Source: Betaproteobacteria bacterium
GTDB taxonomy: Bacteria; Pseudomonadota; Gammaproteobacteria; Burkholderiales; Casimicrobiaceae
Assembly: GCA_025355395.1 (NCBI GenBank)
Contig: JANXZT010000062.1
Coordinates: 1-15,365, forward strand
Length of the DNA: 15,365 bases
Direction of reading: 5' to 3'
In this document: piece after piece, positions 7,720 to 13,963 of the stretch
Layout of the letters: each line of letters opens with the position of its first letter
Numbering within the stretch: the first letter of the stretch is position 1
Made by a program: the position numbers and the translations under genes
Notes under the pieces: generated by a model
What the model saw: only the letters and a program-made list of their open reading frames with translations
Database searches by the model: none
What the model was told of the DNA's origin: nothing

Positions 7720-7917
7720 GTGCGAACGGGTTGGTAAAAATTTTCAGGCGGCGCGATTCAGAAGAGGACGCTGCAAGCGCGCGACGGAACGGCGTGCGAC
7801 GATGCTACGCGCCTCCGCCATCGTGGGCAACGTCCGGCACGGGTATCCAAGGCCGCCCACCTGCCACGACACGGTCATCCGCGCGCGGCCGGGTTCGCCA
7901 AGACTACCCCGTGCCGA
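7720..7917 (-). other. Long untranslated leader of the transporter operon
   Basis: If transcription starts near 7926, about 200 untranslated bases precede the ribosome binding site. I see no convincing coding frame, terminator or known riboswitch in it. An AT-rich stretch (AAAAATTTT, 7736-7744) stands out from the GC-rich surroundings just before the ribosome binding site and may keep that region unpaired. Confidence 0.4.
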
Positions 7918-7942
7918 TTGCAGATTGTTGACAATCTACACC
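7918..7942. repeat. 25-bp repeat copy A containing a GntR-type operator
   Basis: These 25 bases are identical to 11820-11844. The core AGATTGTTGACAATCT (7922-7937) is a palindrome with 7-base arms and a two-base centre, which can be extended with one mismatch by TG/CA on the outside. FCD-type GntR proteins commonly bind TTGT-N-ACAA palindromes, and such a regulator is encoded at 11878-12711. Copy A lies between the Rieske gene and the transporter operon and overlaps the predicted -10 of the latter. Confidence 0.8.
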
Positions 7943-7961
7943 GCCCGCGAGGCAATCGCAA
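7933..7961 (-). promoter_or_regulatory. Predicted promoter of the transporter-phnW operon
   Basis: On the minus strand TTGCGA (7956-7961) and TAGATT (7933-7938) are 17 bases apart, each matching the consensus at four of six positions. The -10 overlaps the operator core (7922-7937) and the start would fall near 7926, inside it, so bound regulator would block RNA polymerase. The -35 begins only eight bases after the Rieske stop codon. Confidence 0.55.
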
Positions 7962-7969
7962 GCCACCGA

Positions 7970-9250
7970 TCAGGCGACGCGAGTGAGCGGGCGCGCCGCG
8001 GCGTCCCGACCGCCGGAGTGCATCTGCTTCAGATACCACCGAATGAATGCATCCACGTTGTATTCCTTGCGCTGCGACAGCGGCCCCGGCTGATAGCCGA
8101 TGGAATCGACCCCTTTCTGCTGCCACTTGCAAATATCCCAGTCCTGTTCGTTGGTGAGTTGCCAGAACGGCAGCAGCTGGTCGAGCTGGTAGTCCTCGCC
8201 TTCGCGCGCATCGTCGCGCACCAGCCAGTAAGCGCGGACTTTGGTCGTCCGTGGCCCGGCCGGCAACAGCCGCGCCGCGACCGCGTGGTCGCAGCTCGCG
8301 TGGACCCAGAAATTCGGCATGCTGCGCATCCGCAGCACGCCGACGTCGGCGTCCCGGTAATCGCCCATCAGCGGCGCGACCCGTTGGCCGTCCATCGACT
8401 CCGTGTCGAAGCCCTCGACCAGCACGGTGCGATCGGCAGCGAACCACAGGTCGTGATCGGGGTCCGGGAACGGTGCCAAGCCGCCGTGGGTGTGCGTGAT
8501 CGCAATGCCTTGCAAGGCCCACTTCGATTGGGTCCGTTCGACCGCGGCCGCCATCTTCTGCCGGATCGCGTCGCTCGCATATTCCTCCTCGTAGACATCG
8601 AAGTTCGCCTTGACGTATTGCGGGTGGCGACCGACGCAGTGAAAACATTCCCGGTTGTTCTCCCAGACGAGCTTCCAGTTCGATTCCACATCGTAGTCGG
8701 TGATCCGGGCGATCTTCGCGCGGTCGAAACCCTGCGGCCGCGCAGCCGCCTCGAACTCGGCGCGCAGTGGCGCAAAGTCCGGCGGCGCTTCGGAGAGCGA
8801 CACGTAGATCAGCCCGGCGCAGACCTCGGCGTGCAGCCGCCGCAACCCCAGCGCCGATTTGTCAACGCCATCGTGCATCCCCTGGCAGGCGATGAGATCG
8901 CCCTGGCGTGAATAAGTCCAGCTGTGATACGGACAAACGATGGCACGGACATGGCCGGCATCGGTGCGGCAGAGCTGCGTGCCGCGGTGGCGGCAGACGT
9001 TGTGGAACGCGCGCACCTCGCCTTGGTCGTCACGGATCAGGAGCACCGGAGTGGAATCGACGGTGAAGGTCAGGAAGTCGCCGGGTTTCGGCATCTCGAA
9101 CGCAAAGCCGGCGAAGAGCCACCCGCCGTACCAGATCTTCTGCATCTCGAGCGCATAGAGGGCATCGTTGTGATAGAACGCGCGCGGCAGGCCGTGGCCG
9201 TCGCGGCGCGAACCGAGGAGGGTGTCGAGTTCGGGGGCCAGAGGGGACAT
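7970..9250 (-). CDS. Rieske oxygenase, quaternary-ammonium N-demethylase type
   Basis: The 426-residue protein is the alpha subunit of a Rieske non-heme iron oxygenase. The [2Fe-2S] ligands are Cys86, His88, Cys106 and His109 (CRH...17 residues...CPYH). The mononuclear iron site is His204 and His209 in ENNRECFHCVGRHP, with Asp370 in NEQDWD the likely carboxylate. The bridging residue is Glu201 rather than the usual Asp; NNREC(Y/F)HC is the hallmark I associate with glycine-betaine (GbcA), stachydrine and carnitine oxygenases. Such enzymes oxidise an N-methyl group or C-N bond of a quaternary amine, and GbcA releases formaldehyde. An open frame to 9283 exists, but AGGAG six bases before ATG 9250 decides the start. 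It follows the flavoprotein gene after 81 bases. No reductase partner is in the window. The substrate is inferred, not shown: N-trimethyl-AEP or another betaine. Confidence 0.9.
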   Translation of the reverse strand: MSPLAPELDTLLGSRRDGHGLPRAFYHNDALYALEMQKIWYGGWLFAGFAFEMPKPGDFLTFTVDSTPVLLIRDDQGEVRAFHNVCRHRGTQLCRTDAGHVRAIVCPYHSWTYSRQGDLIACQGMHDGVDKSALGLRRLHAEVCAGLIYVSLSEAPPDFAPLRAEFEAAARPQGFDRAKIARITDYDVESNWKLVWENNRECFHCVGRHPQYVKANFDVYEEEYASDAIRQKMAAAVERTQSKWALQGIAITHTHGGLAPFPDPDHDLWFAADRTVLVEGFDTESMDGQRVAPLMGDYRDADVGVLRMRSMPNFWVHASCDHAVAARLLPAGPRTTKVRAYWLVRDDAREGEDYQLDQLLPFWQLTNEQDWDICKWQQKGVDSIGYQPGPLSQRKEYNVDAFIRWYLKQMHSGGRDAAARPLTRVA

Positions 9251-9256
9251 GATGGG

Positions 9257-9261
9257 CTCCT
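9257..9261 (-). promoter_or_regulatory. Ribosome binding site fixing the Rieske gene start
   Basis: AGGAG on the minus strand lies six bases upstream of the ATG at 9250. It favours this start over the in-frame ATG at 9283, which would begin with an unrelated MPPLPYRQEPI. Confidence 0.7.
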
Positions 9262-9331
9262 GACGGTATGGAAGCGGTGGCAATCAAAAAGCAACGCCTT
9301 AAGGAACCTCTGCACAAGTCGCGAACCGCGA

Positions 9332-11746
9332 TCAGGCAAGAATGGCTTTGCGCTGCGGATCGTACAGCGGCCGCGTGTGGCGCAGCGCCGGGTAGCGCAC
9401 CCCCATCACTTCAACCGCGTATTCGGGATGCGCCGGCTCGTCGGCGGCAAGGTAGGCGCAGAGGATATTGCGGTCAACGGTATAGCCGTAGCCGGCGCTG
9501 GTGACGCGGCCCAGCATTCGTTCCCCCACAAGCACGATTTCGCCGCCGAACATGGAGATCTCGCCGGGTGCTGTGAACCATGCGAGCTTCTGTTTCGGCC
9601 CCTTGGCCTTCACGTCGGCCAGCGCCGCCCGCGCCAGGAAATCGCCCTTGTCCCGGGCGACGCAAAAGCCCAGCCCGGCCTCGTACGGATTGTAATCCGG
9701 CGTGATGTCCGCGCCCCAGACGAGATAGTGCTTCTCGAGGCGCAGGCCGTTGATCGCGCGGTAGCCCACATTGGCGATGCCATGGCGCTCCCCGGCCGCC
9801 CACAACCGCTCGTACAGGTACAGGGCATACTCCACCGGAACATGCAGCTCAAAGCCCTGCTCGCCCAGGTAGGTCACCCGCAACGCGAGCACCGGCGCGT
9901 AACCGATATCGATTTCGCGCGCGCTCATGTAGGGGAACCGCTCATTGTCGAGGGGCGCCGCGGTGAGTTGCCCGAGCACCTCGCGCGACCGCGGGCCGCA
10001 GAGGTTGAGCACCGCTTTCGCCGATGTGTGCTCGACGATTTCGACGCTGCCGTCGGCCGGCAAGTGCCGCTCGATCGTCGATCGGTCGCGCACACCGAAC
10101 GCGCTGCCGGTGACGAAATAGAAGCGGTCTTCGGCAAGGCGTGTAATGGTCACGTCGGCCTCGATGCCGCCGCGCTCGTTGCATAACTGCGTATAAACGA
10201 TGGTGCCGACTGCGCGATCGAGATCGTTGACGGCCAACTTCTGCAGCAACGCCAGCGCGCCCGGGCCGCGCACCTCGTACTTGGAGAATGAGCTCATGTC
10301 GATCAAGGCGACGCGCTCCCGCACGGCGCGGTGCTCGACGCCGACCGCGTCGAAAGCCGGCCCGCGCTCGAACGAGGGTGGGTCGACCGCGGGCGTGCCC
10401 ATGGGTGCGAACCAGTTGGGACGCTCCCAGCCGAACTTGTTGCCGTAAGCCGCGCCGGCGCGGCCAAGGGTGGCATGCAGCGGGCTCCGGCGCGCGTCGC
10501 GGCCCGATTTAGGCTCGTGCGTCGGCCACGCGATCGAATAATAGCGGCCATAGCTTTCGACGGCGCGCTCGTACATGAATTGTCGGGCCGAGTGCGGCGT
10601 GCCGAAGCGGCGCACATCGAACGGCCACAGGTCCATGCCAGGGTCGCCGTCGACGATCCAGTTTGCCGTTACCCAACCGGCGCCGCCCGACGCGGCGATC
10701 CCGGAGGTGAAGCCGCAGCAGAGGTAAAAGTTGTCGAGCTCGGGACTCAATCCGATGATCGGCTCGCCGTCCGGCGTGATCGGGATCGGGCCGTTGATCA
10801 GCTGCCGGATGCCCACCTCGTTCAGCAACGGAATCCGCGCCGACGCCGCTTCGGCCAGCGGCGCAAAGCGATCGAAGTCCGGCTGCAGCAATTCCGGGCC
10901 GAAATCCTTCGCAATGCCGCCCGCACCCCACGCCACGGTGTTCGACTCCCAGCCTCCCACGGCGAGCGCACCGGGCTCCGGTTTGACGTAAAAATTGCCG
11001 TCGGGATCGCGCAGGGTGGGCAGGTCCGCGGGAATCCGTTCCGTCTTTTCGGTGACGAAATATTGATGCTCGACTGCACACGCCGGAACACGCGTGCCGA
11101 CCATCGCGGCAATCTCGCGCCCCCACATGCCGCCGGCGTTGATCACGCTTTCCGTTTCGATCTCGCCCTGATCGGTGACGACCGTCGTCACCCGCCGACC
11201 GCGTTTCTTGAGCGCCGTGACGGTGACGCCCTGGATCAGCTGCGCGCCGCCGGCGCGTGCACCCGCGGCGTACGCGTTGGTCAGGCTGGTCGGATCGACG
11301 TAGCCGTCGTCCTCGATCCAGGCCGCACCGACCACACCGCTAAGCTCGAGCAACGGGAAAAGGTCGCGCGCCTCAAGCGCCGAGACGAGCTCGACGTGAA
11401 AGCCGAAGCCCTTGGCCATCGTCGCCGATCGTTTGAGCTCCTGCCAGCGCGCGGCAGACGAGGCGATACGCAGGCTGCCCACACCGTGCCAGCCGGTGGC
11501 TTGCCCCGTTTCCGCCTCGAGCTTGCCGTAGAGCGCGGCCGAATAACACATCAATCGCGTCAGGTTGCTGCTGCTGCGCAACTGGCCGACGAGCCCCGCG
11601 GCATGCCACGTCGCGCCATGGGTGAGCTGCAGCCGCTCGAGCAGCACGACCTCGCGCTCGCCCCGCTTGGCCAGGTGATAGGCGATGCTGCAGCCGATGA
11701 CGCCGCCGCCGATGATGACGATGCGGCTCCGCGCGGGGACGCCCAT
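9332..11746 (-). CDS. FAD- and folate-dependent dehydrogenase, dimethylglycine/sarcosine dehydrogenase family
   Basis: The protein is 804 residues, normal for this family. An FAD-binding Rossmann motif IVIIGGGVIGCSIAYHLAKRG lies near residues 9-29. THGATWHAAGLVGQ follows, with His48 at the place where mitochondrial dimethylglycine dehydrogenase attaches FAD covalently. The linked FAO_M and GcvT-like folate-binding domains (from about residue 430) contain YLGEQGFELHVP, NGLRLEKHYLVWGADITPDYNPYEAGL and the C-terminal GcvT_C segment. Family members remove N-methyl groups from secondary or tertiary amines and can pass the carbon to tetrahydrofolate. ATG 11746 begins the flavin domain; the 43 codons upstream run through the operator and are not family-like. 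It is the first gene of a minus-strand unit with the Rieske gene. Its position in a phosphonate cluster suggests N-methyl-AEP as substrate; dimethylglycine or sarcosine remains possible. Confidence 0.9.
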   Translation of the reverse strand: MGVPARSRIVIIGGGVIGCSIAYHLAKRGEREVVLLERLQLTHGATWHAAGLVGQLRSSSNLTRLMCYSAALYGKLEAETGQATGWHGVGSLRIASSAARWQELKRSATMAKGFGFHVELVSALEARDLFPLLELSGVVGAAWIEDDGYVDPTSLTNAYAAGARAGGAQLIQGVTVTALKKRGRRVTTVVTDQGEIETESVINAGGMWGREIAAMVGTRVPACAVEHQYFVTEKTERIPADLPTLRDPDGNFYVKPEPGALAVGGWESNTVAWGAGGIAKDFGPELLQPDFDRFAPLAEAASARIPLLNEVGIRQLINGPIPITPDGEPIIGLSPELDNFYLCCGFTSGIAASGGAGWVTANWIVDGDPGMDLWPFDVRRFGTPHSARQFMYERAVESYGRYYSIAWPTHEPKSGRDARRSPLHATLGRAGAAYGNKFGWERPNWFAPMGTPAVDPPSFERGPAFDAVGVEHRAVRERVALIDMSSFSKYEVRGPGALALLQKLAVNDLDRAVGTIVYTQLCNERGGIEADVTITRLAEDRFYFVTGSAFGVRDRSTIERHLPADGSVEIVEHTSAKAVLNLCGPRSREVLGQLTAAPLDNERFPYMSAREIDIGYAPVLALRVTYLGEQGFELHVPVEYALYLYERLWAAGERHGIANVGYRAINGLRLEKHYLVWGADITPDYNPYEAGLGFCVARDKGDFLARAALADVKAKGPKQKLAWFTAPGEISMFGGEIVLVGERMLGRVTSAGYGYTVDRNILCAYLAADEPAHPEYAVEVMGVRYPALRHTRPLYDPQRKAILA

Positions 11747-11819
11747 GATCAGGATTTCCGATTCCAGTCCGAGGTCATCGTGGGCAAGCCCCAGGACGCC
11801 ATGATGCGAGGTGAACCTT

Positions 11820-11844
11820 TTGCAGATTGTTGACAATCTACACC
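11820..11844. repeat. 25-bp repeat copy B containing a GntR-type operator
   Basis: Identical to 7918-7942 over 25 bases. The palindrome core is 11824-11839. It sits in the divergent space between the flavoprotein (start 11746) and the GntR gene (start 11878), so one bound regulator could control both directions. Weaker similarity continues beyond the identical block through the -35 region (shared CAAT at 11855-11858 and CCA at 11865-11867 at the same distance as in copy A), which suggests a duplicated or co-selected promoter. Confidence 0.8.
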
Positions 11845-11858
11845 CGACGCAGTCCAAT
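11830..11858 (+). promoter_or_regulatory. Predicted promoter of the gntR-phnA-phnY unit
   Basis: A perfect -35 TTGACA (11830-11835) lies inside the operator palindrome. TCCAAT (11853-11858) follows after 17 bases and matches the -10 consensus at four of six positions. The start would be near 11865, just ahead of the ribosome binding site TGAGG (11868-11872) and ATG 11878. Repressor bound at copy B would cover this -35 as well as the -10 of the opposite promoter. Confidence 0.45.
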
Positions 11859-11864
11859 ACGCAA
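11835..11864 (-). promoter_or_regulatory. Predicted promoter of the flavoprotein-Rieske unit
   Basis: On the minus strand TTGCGT (11859-11864) and TAGATT (11835-11840) are 18 bases apart. The -10 is the same hexamer and lies in the same place relative to the operator as in copy A. Transcription would start near 11828, giving a leader of about 80 bases before ATG 11746. Confidence 0.5.
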
Positions 11865-11877
11865 CCATGAGGCACAC

Positions 11878-12714
11878 ATGCTCAAGTTGTTGAAGCCGGC
11901 CCCGGCCACTCCACGCGCCGCGGGTGGCACCGGGAGGGGGAGCCACTCCGTGCGTGGCGAGGCCGCTCCGACTCGAACCCGCCCGGCACGGGTTCCGGCG
12001 GTCGCGCCGCTCGCAGCACCCGCCGCCGGCATCGCCCTCCTGCAATCGAACTCGCTCCCGGCACTCGTGCAGCGTGAGCTCGAGCGCATGATCCTCGCCG
12101 GCGATCTTCCGCCCGGCGCCAAGCTCAATGAGGCCACGCTCGCAGACCTGCTCGGTGTTTCGCGCGGTCCGGTCCGCGAAGCGTTCCGCGCCCTCGAAGA
12201 GTCAGGTCTCGTGCGCCTGGAAAAGAACCGGGGCGTATATGTGCGGCAGATCGCCGTCGAAGAGGCGGACAATATTTACGAGCTTCGCGCCGTGCTCGAT
12301 GCCTTTGTCGGACGGCGGGTCGCCGCCAGTGCGGACCCCGATGCCGTGCGCGAGCTGCGCAGCCACGTCGCGCGGATGGAGAAAGCGGCCACCCGCAACG
12401 ATGTCGATGGCTACCTCAAGGCCAACCTGGAATTCCACGATCGGCTGGTCGAGCTCGCGGGCAATGCCAAGCTCCTCACCACCTATCGCCGCCTCGTCAA
12501 CGAGCTGCGCCTTTTCCGGCGCACGACGCTGGCGCAAAACGGCGTGCTGCCGACCTCCACTCGGGAGCACCGGCAGATCGTGGACCGCATTGCCGCAGCG
12601 GATGGCGAAGGTGCGGCGCGGGCACTGCACGAGCACGTCATGGCGAGCCGGGAGCGCATGCACAAGGCCAGTGCTGCCCCCGTGCGCGACACCACCACCC
12701 GGAAAAGCCGATGA
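11878..12714 (+). CDS. phnR: GntR-family (FCD) transcriptional regulator of phosphonate use
   Basis: The 278-residue regulator has a winged-helix domain at about residues 58-125 (LPALVQRELERMILAGDLPPG, then LADLLGVSRGPVREAFRALEESGLV) and an all-helical FCD ligand domain from about 132. Likely metal ligands are Asn183, His187, His231 and His253. The first ~55 residues are an Ala/Pro/Arg-rich extension of no recognised fold. GAGG lies five bases before ATG 11878; an upstream TTG at 11827 lies in the operator and is unlikely. Its stop overlaps the phnA start as ATGA, so translation is probably coupled. It resembles the GntR proteins found beside AEP genes in Burkholderiales. It probably binds both 25-bp copies, including its own promoter. 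Whether it represses or activates, and the effector (AEP, a methylated AEP or a downstream intermediate), are unknown. Confidence 0.92.
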   Translation: MLKLLKPAPATPRAAGGTGRGSHSVRGEAAPTRTRPARVPAVAPLAAPAAGIALLQSNSLPALVQRELERMILAGDLPPGAKLNEATLADLLGVSRGPVREAFRALEESGLVRLEKNRGVYVRQIAVEEADNIYELRAVLDAFVGRRVAASADPDAVRELRSHVARMEKAATRNDVDGYLKANLEFHDRLVELAGNAKLLTTYRRLVNELRLFRRTTLAQNGVLPTSTREHRQIVDRIAAADGEGAARALHEHVMASRERMHKASAAPVRDTTTRKSR

Positions 12715-13943
12715 GCAGCGCGCCCGCATCGGTGCGCGCCAACGGCCGCACTTACGCCTGGCCTAAGCAGCCGGTGGCGGTCTTGTGCATCGACGGCTGC
12801 GAGCCCGAATACATCAATCAGGCGATTGCCTCGGGCCGCGCTCCGTTTCTCGCGGCGTTGCGCGAGCGCGGGGTGTGCCTTACCGCAGACTGTGTGATCC
12901 CATCGTTCACCAATCCCAATAATCTTTCGATCGTGACCGGCGTGCCGCCAGCCGTGCATGGCATTTGCGGCAACTATTTCTGGGATCGCGACGCCGGTGC
13001 CGAAGTCATGATGAACGACCCGAAGTACCTGCGTTCGGGAACCCTTCTCGCCGCGCTTGCCCAACAGGGCGCGAAGGTCGCCGTGGTCACGGCGAAGGAC
13101 AAGCTCCGCGCCCTCCTCGGTCATGAATTGCGCGGCATCTGTTTTTCGGCCGAGAAGGCGGATGAGGCGACCCACGCGATGAATGGCATCGACAACGTTC
13201 CCGCGCTGGTCGGGATGGCGGTGCCATCGGTGTACAGCGCCGGACTCTCCGAATTCGTATTCGCGTCCGGGGTGAAGCTCATGGAGCGCGAGCGCCCCGA
13301 CATCATCTATCTTTCGACCACCGATTACGTGCAGCACAAGGCCGCGCCGGGCACCGCGGTTGCCAACGATTTCTACGCCATGATGGATGGGTATCTGGGG
13401 CAGCTCGATGCGCTCGGCGCATTGATCGTGCTCACCGCCGACCACGGCATGAATGCCAAGACGGATGCCTTCGGCCGGCCCAATATCGTGTATTTGCAGG
13501 ACGCGCTCGACCGCGCGCTCGGTGCCGGGGCCACACGCGTCATCCTGCCCATCACCGATCCCTATGTCGTGCACCACGGCGCATTGGGATCGTTCGCCAC
13601 GGTTTATGTTGCGGATGCCAACCGGGTCGCGGCGGTCGCCACCGTGATCGCCGCACTGCCCGGCGTCGAGTTGACGTTGACCCGGACCGACGCGTGCGCG
13701 CGCTTCGAGTTGCCTCCGGATCGGGTCGGCGACCTCGTGGTGGTGTCGGAGCGGCTCACCGTGCTTGGGACCAGCCGCGAGCGCCATGATCTTTCCGGGC
13801 TTGATGCCCCATTGCGATCGCATGGCGGCGTGTCGGAGCAGCGGGTGCCGCTGATCGCCAACCGGCGGCCCGGTTCGCTGCCGGTGGGAAGGCGGTGGCG
13901 CAATTTCGACGCCTTCGACCTCGCCCTCAATTACCTGCAGTAA
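12711..13943 (+). CDS. phnA: Phosphonoacetate hydrolase
   Basis: The 410-residue metalloenzyme of the alkaline phosphatase superfamily cleaves phosphonoacetate to acetate and phosphate. The two-zinc site is visible: Asp28 in CIDGCEPEY, the nucleophile Thr67 in SFTNPNN, Asp205 and His209 in TTDYVQH, Asp244 and His245 in TADHGM, and His371 in SHGG. These correspond to the residues known from the Pseudomonas fluorescens 23F enzyme. No signal peptide is present, so it acts in the cytoplasm. It starts inside the regulator stop codon (ATGA) and is followed by phnY after 20 bases. It is unrelated to the E. coli gene also called phnA. With PhnW and PhnY it completes the phosphonoacetate branch of AEP breakdown. 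Confidence 0.96.
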   Translation: MSSAPASVRANGRTYAWPKQPVAVLCIDGCEPEYINQAIASGRAPFLAALRERGVCLTADCVIPSFTNPNNLSIVTGVPPAVHGICGNYFWDRDAGAEVMMNDPKYLRSGTLLAALAQQGAKVAVVTAKDKLRALLGHELRGICFSAEKADEATHAMNGIDNVPALVGMAVPSVYSAGLSEFVFASGVKLMERERPDIIYLSTTDYVQHKAAPGTAVANDFYAMMDGYLGQLDALGALIVLTADHGMNAKTDAFGRPNIVYLQDALDRALGAGATRVILPITDPYVVHHGALGSFATVYVADANRVAAVATVIAALPGVELTLTRTDACARFELPPDRVGDLVVVSERLTVLGTSRERHDLSGLDAPLRSHGGVSEQRVPLIANRRPGSLPVGRRWRNFDAFDLALNYLQ

Positions 13944-13963
13944 ACACTGCCGCGAACACCACC

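Noticed and set aside
9298..9320. Sequence GGAACCTCTGCACAAGT between the Rieske and flavoprotein genes looks like an insertion-sequence end
   Set aside because: There is no transposase, no second inverted copy and no target duplication in the window. The resemblance is from memory only.
8924..10186. Plus-strand open frame of 420 codons opposite the Rieske and flavoprotein genes
   Set aside because: It spans the gap between two genes on the other strand and has a shadow-type composition rich in Arg, His and Gly.
10331..11833. Plus-strand open frame of 500 codons opposite the flavoprotein
   Set aside because: It is antisense to conserved flavoprotein codons, with no domain similarity and no ribosome binding site.
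11747..11875. Extension of the flavoprotein upstream of ATG 11746
   Set aside because: The extra 43 codons run through the operator and promoter and show no family similarity.
12483..13823. Minus-strand open frame of 446 codons opposite phnA
   Set aside because: It is antisense to a gene with a complete metal site; its composition is typical of a shadow frame.
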